Below, one piece after another: positions 31,629 to 39,612 of a DNA stretch of 64,000 nt; the first letter of the stretch is position 1, and each line of letters opens with the position of its first letter. Under the pieces are notes generated by a model. The model did no database searches. It saw only the letters and a program-made list of their open reading frames with translations, and was not told the DNA's origin. Made by a program: the position numbers and the translations under genes. This DNA comes from Bacteroidota bacterium (GTDB lineage Bacteria; Bacteroidota; Bacteroidia; Chitinophagales; Chitinophagaceae), in NCBI GenBank assembly GCA_023386045.1, contig JAEWKK010000003.1:1-64000 (forward strand), given 5' to 3'.

Positions 31629-32027
31629 ATGAAAAAGTTGTTCCTGCTGTTTGCCTTTTTGACTTCCATCTGCGTGATGAATGCCAGCGCCCAGGATAAT
31701 AAAACTGCCGGCGATCCTGCAAAAATGATTGAAAAGTACAAGGAAAGAGTGAAGCCTTTACTGATGGAAAAAGTCAGTCTGACTGAAGCAGAGGCAGACA
31801 AGGTGATTTCCCTTCATTTTACTTATGCAAAAAGACTGCAAAGCTTTAAAGATGCTTCTGCAGAAGAAAAGGCAAGACAGGCAGAAATCATCCAGGCAGC
31901 TGAGAACAAAGAATATTCAGCCATTCCACTTTCTGAAGAAAAGATCAAGGCTGTGAATGAATTCTGGGCTGATCAGAAAAAACAGATGGAAAAGCGCCGT
32001 CAGGACGCAGCTAAATCAAAGCAATAA
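31629..32027 (+). CDS. Small exported protein, CpxP/Spy-like helical
   Basis: This 132-aa protein has a signal peptide (MKKLFLLFAFLTSICVMNASAQ). The mature part is helical and strongly charged (MIEKYKERVKPLLMEKVSLT, then EAEADKVISLHF ... EEKIKAVNEFW), ending in a Lys/Arg-rich tail. The size, signal and helix pattern recall periplasmic Spy/CpxP-type chaperones, but LTxxQ motifs are not clear, so this is a guess. It is a single-gene unit: a hairpin terminator follows directly. Confidence 0.65.
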   Translation: MKKLFLLFAFLTSICVMNASAQDNKTAGDPAKMIEKYKERVKPLLMEKVSLTEAEADKVISLHFTYAKRLQSFKDASAEEKARQAEIIQAAENKEYSAIPLSEEKIKAVNEFWADQKKQMEKRRQDAAKSKQ

Positions 32028-32048
32028 TTCATTTTCATACAATATGTG

Positions 32049-32078
32049 AAAGCTGCCAACCGGCAGCTTTTTGTTTTT
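32049..32078 (+). terminator. Rho-independent terminator
   Basis: AAAGCTGCC (32049-32057), loop AACC, GGCAGCTTT (32062-32070), followed by TTGTTTTTT. It lies just behind the small exported protein gene. Confidence 0.85.
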
Positions 32079-32129
32079 TAACTTCAATGAGTTTTTCCAG
32101 GAAAAATGAACTCATTATAAGGATTATTT

Positions 32130-32603
32130 ATGGCGGAAGATTTACTGGTTGCCACTGGCACCAAGAAAGAGCAATACGAAACGCTAGTCCCTCAAATCAA
32201 GGCGTTGCTAGAAGGTGAGACTGACCTTATTGCTAACATGGCCAATGTGACGGCTGCATTGAAGGAGCAATTTGGCTGGCTCTGGGTTGGATTTTACATC
32301 GTGAAAAATGATGAACTCGTGCTGGGTCCTTTCCAGGGACCAATCGCCTGTACGCGCATCCGTAAGGGTCGTGGCGTATGCGGCACAAGCTGGGCGGAAG
32401 CAAGAACTATTTTGGTTCCCGATGTTGAAAAATTTCCAGGACACATTGCCTGCAGCAGTCAGTCCCGTTCTGAGATCGTGGTTCCTGTAATTCGTAATCA
32501 TTCGGTGGTGGCAGTACTGGATGTAGATAGTCAGGAGCTGGATCAATTTGATGAAACAGACCAGCATTACCTCGAACAAATCATTGCGATGATGGTGTTC
32601 TAG
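32130..32603 (+). CDS. msrC: GAF-domain free methionine-(R)-sulfoxide reductase
   Basis: This 157-aa protein is a single GAF domain matching the fRMsr (YebR/MsrC) family, which reduces free methionine-R-sulfoxide with thioredoxin as donor. The three family cysteines are present: Cys74 (GPIACTRI), Cys84 (GRGVCGTSW) and Cys108 (HIACSSQSRSEIVVP). WLWVGFY and VLDVDSQ are typical flanking blocks. It acts in the cytoplasm in oxidative damage repair. It starts about 60 bp after the terminator of the upstream gene and is followed 30 bp later by the M1 peptidase gene. Confidence 0.9.
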   Translation: MAEDLLVATGTKKEQYETLVPQIKALLEGETDLIANMANVTAALKEQFGWLWVGFYIVKNDELVLGPFQGPIACTRIRKGRGVCGTSWAEARTILVPDVEKFPGHIACSSQSRSEIVVPVIRNHSVVAVLDVDSQELDQFDETDQHYLEQIIAMMVF

Positions 32604-32632
32604 TTTTTTTCTTAAATAACCATATTGATTTC

Positions 32633-34507
32633 ATGTCCAGTATTTTTAGAATCAAAAAGAAGCTGATTGTTTTTTGCCTGTTCTTTATTTTTCTCCAGGC
32701 AAATGCCCAGCAACTTCCTGTACCCAGAAATCAAAGGGCTGCCTATGCAAAAGCAACACGTTCTATGAGTGGCAGTCCTGGGAAAAATTACTGGCAGAAT
32801 AGCGCCCGTTACAGGATCAATGTTGATTTTTTACCAGCAACCAGATTGTTATCCGGAAAAGTTGAAATTGACTATGTAAATAATAGTCCTGATACCCTGA
32901 AACAGGTCTGGTTCAAACTCTATCCCAATCTCTATAAAACAGGTACGCCTTCATTAAGAAAGATCGAACCTGAAGACCTGGGAGAAGGGGTACAAATCGA
33001 TTCTATATGGATCAATGGGAAATCATTAAAACTTTCCGACCTGCTCATTGATGGAACGAATATGGTGCTGAATCATCTGTCTATCATGAAGGGACAGCAT
33101 GTGAAATTCAACATCCATTATCATTACACGTTAAACAAAGGTTCGCATATTAGAACAGGTGAGATAGAACCAGGTGCTTATTTCATTGCTTATTTTTTTC
33201 CGCGTATCGCTGTTTACGATGATATAGATGGATGGAATAAATTTCCTTATAACGGGGTGCAGGAATTTTATAATGACTTCTGTGATTTTGAAGCTGCGAT
33301 CACGGTACCACGTAATTATGTGGTTTGGGCAACTGGAGATCTGCAAAACTGCAATGAAGTATTGAATGAAACTTATTGTAAACGATTAGCTGATGCAGAA
33401 AGATCAGATACATTCATTAATATCATAGATCCATCTGATGATTCATCAGCCATTACAAAGAACCAGTTAACAAATACCTGGAAGTTCAGGGCCAGCCAGG
33501 TTCCTGATTTTGCTTTTGCATTGAGTGATCATTATGTGTGGCAGTCTGCTTCGCTGGTTGTTGATTCCAATACCAAAAGAAGAACCAGGGTAGATGCTGT
33601 TTTCAATCCAGCACATGAGGATTATTATTGGGTGGGAGCTGATACCAGGAAAACTGTGGAAGCCATGAGCTTTGTTTTTCCAAAGTGGCCTTTTCCTTAT
33701 TCGCACATCACGGTATTTGATGGATTGGACCAGATGGAATATCCAATGATGGTGAATGACAATCCTGTAAAAACAAGGTTTGATGGTGTAACTCTTACCG
33801 ATCATGAAGTTTTTCATACCATGTTTCCTTTTTATATGGGCACCAATGAAACCAAATATGCCTGGATGGATGAAGGATGGGCGACCCTGGGAGAGTGGCT
33901 TATTTCGCCTTTGATTGATTCTACCATCATTGATGATTATGGCGTGCTGCCAACTGAAAGACATTTGGGTAATGAAAATGATTTGCCGGTGATCAGTTTG
34001 TCTACAGAAAATAGTGCTGCTTATTTTACCAACAGCTATCCCGAACCTGCAATGGGTTATCTTTTTGTCAGGGATCTTCTAGGTGATAGTCTTTTTACAA
34101 AAGCACTTCATCATTATATCAGGGAATGGAATGGAAAACATCCCATACCGCTTGATTTTTTCAACAGCATGAATGCGGGTTCGGGTAAAAATCTGAACTG
34201 GTTCTGGAAGCGCTGGTTCTATGATACCGGTTATGCTGACCTGGCAATTACTTCTGTTATGCCGAAGCTAAATGCGTACAGGATCTCTATTACCTCCCGC
34301 GGAACGAAACCGGTTCCCATTGACCTCTTCATCACATATGTAGACAAGACCACCACCAGGATACATAAAAGCGTTTCTGTCTGGGAAAAAGGTGGAACAA
34401 CTACTGTGATCCATGTTCCCGGTTCAAAAAAAATCCAATCGATACAGCTGGGGAGCACATGGATACCCGATGCCAACAAGATTGATAATTACTATACAGC
34501 CGAATGA
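32633..34507 (+). CDS. Exported M1-family metallopeptidase
   Basis: This 624-aa protein has a signal peptide (RIKKKLIVFCLFFIFLQANA, cleaved near AQ). Residues about 55-250 form the N-terminal beta-saddle region of M1 enzymes (VDFLPATRLLSGKVEIDYVN). The zinc site is complete: HEVFH at about 391, and 18 residues later the Glu of MDEGWA, which is the gluzincin HExxH-x18-E arrangement. The aminopeptidase GAMEN motif is replaced by a DQMEYPMM block. It probably removes N-terminal residues from peptides in the periplasm. It lies 30 bp after msrC, so the two may share a transcript. Confidence 0.85.
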   Translation: MSSIFRIKKKLIVFCLFFIFLQANAQQLPVPRNQRAAYAKATRSMSGSPGKNYWQNSARYRINVDFLPATRLLSGKVEIDYVNNSPDTLKQVWFKLYPNLYKTGTPSLRKIEPEDLGEGVQIDSIWINGKSLKLSDLLIDGTNMVLNHLSIMKGQHVKFNIHYHYTLNKGSHIRTGEIEPGAYFIAYFFPRIAVYDDIDGWNKFPYNGVQEFYNDFCDFEAAITVPRNYVVWATGDLQNCNEVLNETYCKRLADAERSDTFINIIDPSDDSSAITKNQLTNTWKFRASQVPDFAFALSDHYVWQSASLVVDSNTKRRTRVDAVFNPAHEDYYWVGADTRKTVEAMSFVFPKWPFPYSHITVFDGLDQMEYPMMVNDNPVKTRFDGVTLTDHEVFHTMFPFYMGTNETKYAWMDEGWATLGEWLISPLIDSTIIDDYGVLPTERHLGNENDLPVISLSTENSAAYFTNSYPEPAMGYLFVRDLLGDSLFTKALHHYIREWNGKHPIPLDFFNSMNAGSGKNLNWFWKRWFYDTGYADLAITSVMPKLNAYRISITSRGTKPVPIDLFITYVDKTTTRIHKSVSVWEKGGTTTVIHVPGSKKIQSIQLGSTWIPDANKIDNYYTAE

Positions 34508-34674
34508 GATAATTAAATGTTAGCAGTGCAATTATCTGGACGATTTCTCTTCTTTAATACTTAATTTTTTTAAACAATTATTCTGAATGCCAGGGGTTTT
34601 ATGAACCTTAAAAATTGTATGCAACAATCCTGATCTACCGGGCATAAAATTTTATGAAGTATGGAAAAACCATT

Positions 34675-34887
34675 ATGAAAAAGAATCACTCTGATGTAAA
34701 TAAGGGAAGACATGAACATCCATTGCCGCAGGAAATCAGCAATAAGGAAAGGGAACAGGCTGCTGATGCGCACGATAATGCAGAACTGGATATGGAAGAG
34801 GATGCTGATCTATCAGGAGGCAGTCCTAATGATGACCTGGATGAAGGCGAATCTGCCAGGCTGGGAGAGGATACACCGCTTATATAA
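34675..34887 (+). CDS. Small acidic hydrophilic protein
   Basis: About 70 aa (MKKNHSDVNKGRHEHPLPQE ... DMEEDADLSGGSPNDDLDEG). An alternative ATG lies 21 bp upstream at 34654. It is highly charged and probably unfolded, with no membrane segment. No family recognised, though short acidic proteins of this type are common in Chitinophagales. The reading frame is clean and codon choice looks like that of its neighbours, which supports translation, but evidence is limited. Confidence 0.5.
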   Translation: MKKNHSDVNKGRHEHPLPQEISNKEREQAADAHDNAELDMEEDADLSGGSPNDDLDEGESARLGEDTPLI

Positions 34888-34975
34888 ATGCTTACAAACG
34901 GCTAATTTCAGTTGATTGTATTTACATTTAAATACGGCATGGTTTTGCCGGTTTTTATTTTTAAATACTTTCAAT

Positions 34976-35173
34976 ATGACACGGCAGTCTAATCATCCGA
35001 GGAAGGATAGAAAAAACGAGGAGCGTAGAAATGATCAGTCGCAGCCTACTGTACGTTCACTGAATAGTGGTAGTCAGAACCAGGGTGATGAGCGCAATCG
35101 TCCGGACAATACAAGAATAGCTGGATTGGACAAGTATAGGTTGAATGATTTGTATGAGAGGAGTAGTTTGTGA
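34976..35173 (+). CDS. Small basic hydrophilic protein
   Basis: The ATG at 34976 gives a 65-aa protein (MTRQSNHPRKDRKNEERRND ... DKYRLNDLYERSSL). An upstream ATG at 34916 would add an odd aromatic stretch and is less likely. Very rich in Arg, Asn and Gln, so probably disordered. No family recognised. It follows the acidic small protein, and the opposite charges of the two are notable. Confidence 0.4.
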   Translation: MTRQSNHPRKDRKNEERRNDQSQPTVRSLNSGSQNQGDERNRPDNTRIAGLDKYRLNDLYERSSL

Positions 35174-35190
35174 GGAGGGAGAGGGTTGAG

Positions 35191-35249
35191 AAGGTTTAGA
35201 TAGTTTAGAAGGTTTAGAAAGTTTAGATAGTTTAGTTTAGATAGTTTAG
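35191..35249. repeat. Nonamer tandem repeat (A)(A/T)(A/G)GTTTAG
   Basis: Six copies of a 9-base unit with a GTTTAG core (AAGGTTTAG, ATAGTTTAG, AAGGTTTAG, AAAGTTTAG, ATAGTTTAG, then a partial TTTAG and ATAGTTTAG). The array touches the stop codon of the minus-strand lipoprotein gene. Confidence 0.85.
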
Positions 35250-35251
35250 AA

Positions 35252-35788
35252 TTAGTGGGGATGGGTGCGGAATTGTTCGAGCTCTTTTATTTTTCCATTG
35301 TGGTCAAATCTCCATATTTCATGCACTAATGCATAGTCCCTGTCGCCATTGAGTTTAGTTCCATCATAAAGTCCCCAGACAAAAACCATGTTTTCATTTT
35401 TATCTTCTACATGAACAGGCATCCAGGAATAAATAAAGCATTGCATATTGCTATATCCTGTTCTTTTGTTTTCGTATAATCTGAGTATAGAATCTTTTTT
35501 ACCAATCAAAATCTGATCAGGTAAAATAAAACGGATGCTGTCTGCAAAATATTTCCCTGTCTGACTTACTCTTCCTGTTTCATATTGCCGCCATACCTGC
35601 AAAACCATTTCGGCTTTTTTGGGATCACCTTTTTCAAAATTGTTTGAGTATATGGGTGCAAAGGGGAAATAAACATTTTGCGTTTTCCACTTTTCTTCTG
35701 CAATGCTTTCTTGCTTACCGTTACAGGAAAGCAGACAAATGATGCCAATAAAAAATCCGGCTGAGAGTTTCATCTTCAATTTCTTCAA
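35252..35788 (-). CDS. Lipoprotein with NTF2/SnoaL-like domain
   Basis: This 178-aa protein has a lipoprotein signal (KLSAGFFIGIICLLSCNG, lipobox LLSC). The mature part resembles the NTF2-like fold: a helical start (AEMVLQVWRQYETG), FADSIRFILPDQILIGKKDS, then strands CFIYSWMPVHVEDK, MVFVWGLYDGTKLNGDRDYA and LVHEIWRFDHNGKIKELEQF. NTF2-like proteins bind small ligands or act as enzymes; no catalytic residues can be named. Single gene, reading toward a nonamer repeat array. Confidence 0.7.
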   Translation of the reverse strand: MKKLKMKLSAGFFIGIICLLSCNGKQESIAEEKWKTQNVYFPFAPIYSNNFEKGDPKKAEMVLQVWRQYETGRVSQTGKYFADSIRFILPDQILIGKKDSILRLYENKRTGYSNMQCFIYSWMPVHVEDKNENMVFVWGLYDGTKLNGDRDYALVHEIWRFDHNGKIKELEQFRTHPH

Positions 35789-35896
35789 TCATCTCCAAGA
35801 TGATCATTTTGTTTTTAAAAAACAACAATGATAAAATGGGGATTTATTTAATGGTATGATTTTCGAACATCAGTAATCACAACAAGCTCGTTAATT

Positions 35897-36082
35897 ATGA
35901 ATGCAAGATATAACGACAGGTACAGTATATTTTCTGACCATGAGAATGAAGTAAGAAAACTGGCAAAAAAATTAAGTTATCCTGTAGATGATATCCTGGT
36001 AGCCATTCAGGAAGTTGGATTTAATGAAGATGAAATTGAAGAATACATCCGCGACAGGAGTGAGAGGGGAATGAATTACTGA
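35897..36082 (+). CDS. DUF3606-like small protein
   Basis: The 61-aa product (MNARYNDRYSIFSDHENEVR, then KLAKKLSYPVDDILVAIQEV, GFNEDEIEEYI) matches the DUF3606 pattern, in which an 'E-V-r-k-a-k-k-l' helix is followed by '...l..ai..VG.....i..yi'. It is a short two- or three-helix protein with no signal. Function unknown in the family. It stands alone; about 270 bp without a convincing gene follow. Confidence 0.55.
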   Translation: MNARYNDRYSIFSDHENEVRKLAKKLSYPVDDILVAIQEVGFNEDEIEEYIRDRSERGMNY

Positions 36083-36354
36083 GAAGTCAGGGGCATAAAA
36101 AAGCACCGAGTTGAATGAATACCAGCTTGGCAAAGCGTGTACTTACTTACTAACCCAGTGCTTCCAACTGAATTGCGGAAAATTTTTGAGAAGTTCCACC
36201 GCTGCGAACCTTAAAGATGCGCTGCTTCAATTGTTTTTTGAAGATACGTTAGTAAGAAAACCTCTTCCAAATTTTTGTGGACAGGATTCCGCACTGCTTG
36301 TACACAGAAGAATTCACATTAATTATGATGATGATTGATCGAGGAATCTTTCCA

Positions 36355-37425
36355 TCAAACCTTATAACAAACCGCATTGATATTCATTCCTGCACCAACT
36401 GATGCGAATAAAATAATATCTCCCGGATTCACCTGGTGTCCTTCCATTTGGCCATGTCTTACCAGGTCGTAAAGCGTGGGAACCGTAGCTACAGAACTAT
36501 TGCCCAGCCAGTGAATGCTCATGGGCATGATGTCTTTTGGAATTTCTTTTAAGCCATACAGCCGGTACAATACCTTAATGATGCCCTCATCCATTTTCTC
36601 ATTGGCCTGGTGAATGAAAATTTTCTTCAGCTGCCCAATTTCAATTCCTGCTTTATCAAGACAGGCTTTCATGGCTTCTGCAACATGCTTCATGGCATAT
36701 TCATAAACCTTGCGGCCTTTCATCTTGATATAACGTACCCGGGGATCTGAGCCCGGAAAATTGGAAGGGCCCAAATAGATATAATAAGCTTCTTCGTTGG
36801 AATGGCTGACAGCGTCTGTAGCCAGAACTCCTGCATCAGTGGTAGTTTCTTTGTATTCTACAATGGCAGCGCCGGCTCCATCACTAAAGATCATACTGTC
36901 TCGGTCATAGGAATCAATGACCCTGCTTAGGGTTTCTGTTCCAATGATCAGTGCTTTTTTGGCCACGCCGGCTTTAAAAAAGGCATCGGCCTGGATGAGG
37001 CCCTGTACCCAGCCAGGACAGCCAAAAAGTATGTCATAACCTATGCAGCGTGGATTGTGAATGCCCAGGATATTCTTGATACGGCTGGCAATTGCAGGCA
37101 CCGCATCGGTCTGGATGGTATGCTTGATCACATTTCCAAAATTGTGGGCTACAATGATCTGGTCGATGGTCTCAGGATCTATTCCGCTGTCTTCAATCGC
37201 TTTTTTAGCGGCAATGGCACCGATATCGGATGTATTGAGGTCTTTTGAAGAATAACGGCGTTCCGCAATGCCAGTGATCATCCGGAATTTCTCCACGATC
37301 TCGGAAGGAGGGGTCTCAATTCGAACCCCGTCATCGCCGTAAAAATTATGAATGGTAAAATCCCGGTTGGTAATAACCTCGGTGGGTATATAACTGCCTG
37401 TTCCTGTTATAATCGTTCTTTGCAT
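36355..37425 (-). CDS. 3-oxoacyl-ACP synthase III (KASIII/FabH family)
   Basis: This 356-aa protein is a thiolase-fold condensing enzyme. The catalytic triad of KASIII is present: Cys136 in FGCPGWV, His in FIHQANEKMD (about 283) and Asn in LGNSSVATVP (about 322). The C-terminal FASVGAGMNINAVCYK is typical. It joins an acyl-CoA or acyl-ACP to malonyl-ACP. Its N-terminal insert (DFYGDDG...TPPSEIVEKF) differs from standard FabH and no other fatty-acid gene is adjacent, so it may be a specialised paralogue; the substrate is not known. Confidence 0.85.
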   Translation of the reverse strand: MQRTIITGTGSYIPTEVITNRDFTIHNFYGDDGVRIETPPSEIVEKFRMITGIAERRYSSKDLNTSDIGAIAAKKAIEDSGIDPETIDQIIVAHNFGNVIKHTIQTDAVPAIASRIKNILGIHNPRCIGYDILFGCPGWVQGLIQADAFFKAGVAKKALIIGTETLSRVIDSYDRDSMIFSDGAGAAIVEYKETTTDAGVLATDAVSHSNEEAYYIYLGPSNFPGSDPRVRYIKMKGRKVYEYAMKHVAEAMKACLDKAGIEIGQLKKIFIHQANEKMDEGIIKVLYRLYGLKEIPKDIMPMSIHWLGNSSVATVPTLYDLVRHGQMEGHQVNPGDIILFASVGAGMNINAVCYKV

Positions 37426-37506
37426 GCCTGATATTTTATCAGCAGCAATCGTCTATTCCAATGATAGGGATAATTCGACCGGCTGTGGTGCCGGTAAAGT
37501 TAGGGC

Positions 37507-37683
37507 TTAGTTACTTTCCTTGGCCCTGTGGCAGATGACTTCAACAGCAAGGCTGAAAGCCAGGCCAAAAGCAACGGCTTCCCATACTGAGGCATTGGTG
37601 AAAAAAGCTTTGATCATCATGATCAGGCTGAACAGGGCAACCATTACAGTGAGCGCATTCTTTTCAGTAAAATACTTTTTCAT
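37507..37683 (-). CDS. Small membrane protein, 58 aa
   Basis: The minus strand encodes MKKYFTEKNALTVMVALFSL, IMMIKAFFTNASVWEAVAFG, LAFSLAVEVICHRAKESN, stop. Two hydrophobic segments (about 11-27 and 36-50) are joined by a short loop, with a basic N-terminus and tail. A TAnnTTTG box lies 33 bp upstream. The overlapping frame on the other strand is rich in rare combinations and lacks protein-like character. No family recognised; it lies between the KASIII gene and glnS. Confidence 0.6.
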   Translation of the reverse strand: MKKYFTEKNALTVMVALFSLIMMIKAFFTNASVWEAVAFGLAFSLAVEVICHRAKESN

Positions 37684-37715
37684 TTTTTCTGACGATTTAC
37701 ACGGTCAAAGGAGCA

Positions 37716-37723
37716 CAAATTTA
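37716..37723 (-). promoter_or_regulatory. Bacteroidota -7 box TAAATTTG for the small membrane protein
   Basis: TAAATTTG on the minus strand fits TAnnTTTG and lies 33 bp before the ATG at 37683. No clear TTG was seen at the -33 spacing, so support is moderate. Confidence 0.4.
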
Positions 37724-37874
37724 CATGAGCGTAATGGTTTTACTTACAGAGCTTCGGCGAGTCCTGCATTTTGGTCGACTAAAATTTTGTTAGGAAACTA
37801 CGAGGAGATCAATTCAGTTTATAAGCAGGCCATGGAGTTTTGCTGACTAAATTTTCTGCTTTAGGTGAAGAGGG

Positions 37875-37882
37875 TATCTTTG
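37875..37882 (+). promoter_or_regulatory. -7 box TATCTTTG directly before glnS
   Basis: TATCTTTG fits TAnnTTTG and ends 6 bases before the ATG at 37889. A transcript would begin at or next to the start codon, so glnS may be leaderless. It also argues against starts further upstream, which would lie inside the promoter. Confidence 0.5.
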
Positions 37883-37888
37883 CAGGCT

Positions 37889-39547
37889 ATGGCTGAAGAA
37901 AAATCACTGAATTTTATTGAAGAGATCGTTGAAAATGACCTGAAGAACGGGAAATATTCTTCCATCGTCACCCGGTTTCCACCCGAACCTAATGGCTATC
38001 TCCATATGGGTCATGCCACCAGCATCTGCCTGAATTTTGGTCTTACTAAAAAATTTCCAGGATATACCAACCTTCGCTTCGATGATACTAATCCCTCAAC
38101 AGAGGAAACTGAATATGTTGAAAGTATCAAGGAAGATATTAAATGGCTGGGGTTTGAATGGAAGCATGAGTTATATGCCTCTGATTATTTTGACCAGCTT
38201 TATGAATTTGCAGTGGATCTGATCAAAAAAGGGCTGGCATATGTTGATGATTCTACTTCTGAACAAATTGCTGCACTAAAGGGTACTCCAACGGAGCCTG
38301 GAAAGGACAGTCCTTACAGGGATCGCAGTATCGAAGAGAACCTTGATCTTTTTCAAAGAATGAAGGCTGGTGAATTTCCGGATGGGAGTAAAACCCTTCG
38401 TGCCAAAGTTGATATGAAACATCCCAACATGCTGATGCGCGACCCTGTGCTCTATCGCATTAAACATGAAAAACATCACCGCACTGGTGATAAGTGGTGT
38501 ATCTATCCCATGTATGATATGGCTCATGGACAAAGCGACAGTATTGAACAGGTCACCCATTCCATCTGTACCATGGAATTCATTCCTCACCGCGAATTAT
38601 ACGACTGGCTGATTGCACAACTGGGCATCTTTCCTTCGCACCAGTATGAGTTTGCGCGGCGAAACCTGAGTTATACAGTGATGAGCAAAAGAAAATTATT
38701 GCAGCTGGTGCAGGAAAAACATGTGGAGGGTTGGGATGACCCCCGCATGCCTACCATTAGCGGAATGAGAAGGAGAGGATACACGCCTGAAGCTATCCGT
38801 GATTTTTGCGAAAGAGTGGGTATTGCCAAGAGAGATATCCTGATAGATATGAGCTTACTTGAATTTTGTGTGCGTGAGCATTTGAACCAGGTAGCTTTAA
38901 GAAGAATGGTGGTTTTTGATCCATTGAAAGTGGTGATCACCAATTATGAAAAAGATGTTGAATTGCTGGAAGGAGAGGACAACCCGGAAGATGAGTCGAG
39001 TGCTACAAGAGAGATTCCTTTTGGAAGAGAGCTATATATAGAACGGGAAGATTTTATGGAGAATCCACCCAAGAAATATTTTCGCTTGTATCCGGGAGGA
39101 ATGGTGCGTTTGAAATTTGCTTACATCATTCGTTGTGATGAAGTAATTAAAGATGAAACAGGAAAGATCACAGAATTGCGATGCAGTTATTTACCCGAAA
39201 GCAAAAGTGGGCATGATACTTCCGGTATTCATGTAAAAGGAACGCTGCACTGGGTAGAAGTAACAAATGCGATTACGGCTGAAGTGAGGTTGTACGACCG
39301 TCTTTTCAAGGTAGAAGATCCTTCATCAGAAGAAGGTGATTTCAAGGATTATATCAACCCGGATTCATTGCTTACAGTTACAACAGCCTATGCCGAACCG
39401 GCTTTAAAAAACGCCAGGGTAAATGAACGTTACCAGTTTCTTAGAAAGGGATACTTTACACTTGATAATACAGATACTTTCGGAAGGCTTGTATTCAATA
39501 GGACGGTAACATTAAAAGATGCCTGGGCCAAAGAACAAAAGAAATAA
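37889..39547 (+). CDS. glnS: Glutaminyl-tRNA synthetase
   Basis: The start at 37889 (MAEEKSLNFIEEIVENDLKN) is preferred over an upstream one that falls in the promoter box. The 552-aa class I synthetase charges tRNA-Gln with glutamine. The HIGH-type motif is at 33-44 (EPNGYLHMGHA) and the KMSKS-type motif in TVMSKRKLL at about 258. FDDTNPSTEETEYVESIKED and DPVLYRI are GlnRS signatures. The beta-barrel anticodon-binding region with RLYPGGMVRLKFAYII ends the protein. Length and motifs agree with standard bacterial GlnRS. Confidence 0.97.
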   Translation: MAEEKSLNFIEEIVENDLKNGKYSSIVTRFPPEPNGYLHMGHATSICLNFGLTKKFPGYTNLRFDDTNPSTEETEYVESIKEDIKWLGFEWKHELYASDYFDQLYEFAVDLIKKGLAYVDDSTSEQIAALKGTPTEPGKDSPYRDRSIEENLDLFQRMKAGEFPDGSKTLRAKVDMKHPNMLMRDPVLYRIKHEKHHRTGDKWCIYPMYDMAHGQSDSIEQVTHSICTMEFIPHRELYDWLIAQLGIFPSHQYEFARRNLSYTVMSKRKLLQLVQEKHVEGWDDPRMPTISGMRRRGYTPEAIRDFCERVGIAKRDILIDMSLLEFCVREHLNQVALRRMVVFDPLKVVITNYEKDVELLEGEDNPEDESSATREIPFGRELYIEREDFMENPPKKYFRLYPGGMVRLKFAYIIRCDEVIKDETGKITELRCSYLPESKSGHDTSGIHVKGTLHWVEVTNAITAEVRLYDRLFKVEDPSSEEGDFKDYINPDSLLTVTTAYAEPALKNARVNERYQFLRKGYFTLDNTDTFGRLVFNRTVTLKDAWAKEQKK

Positions 39548-39564
39548 TGCTTCAATTTTTCAAT

Positions 39565-39595
39565 AAAAAACCCTCATTTGATGAGGGTTTTTTTA
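39565..39595. terminator. Bidirectional terminator between glnS and the metalloprotease gene
   Basis: A-run, CCCTCAT (39571-39577), loop TTG, ATGAGGG (39581-39587), T-run. It serves both convergent genes. Confidence 0.9.
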
Positions 39596-39612
39596 TTGTT
39601 ATCCTGATTATT

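Noticed and set aside
35191..35249. CRISPR-like array
   Set aside because: The repeat unit is 9 bases with no spacers, and there are no cas genes in the window.
36111..36338. 75-codon frame (MNEYQLGKACTYLLTQ...)
   Set aside because: It has no recognisable domain, and its composition is not clearly protein-like; kept as unassigned sequence.
37520..37846. 108-codon + strand frame before glnS
   Set aside because: It is antisense to a better small membrane protein gene (37507-37683) and overlaps the low-complexity leader of glnS.
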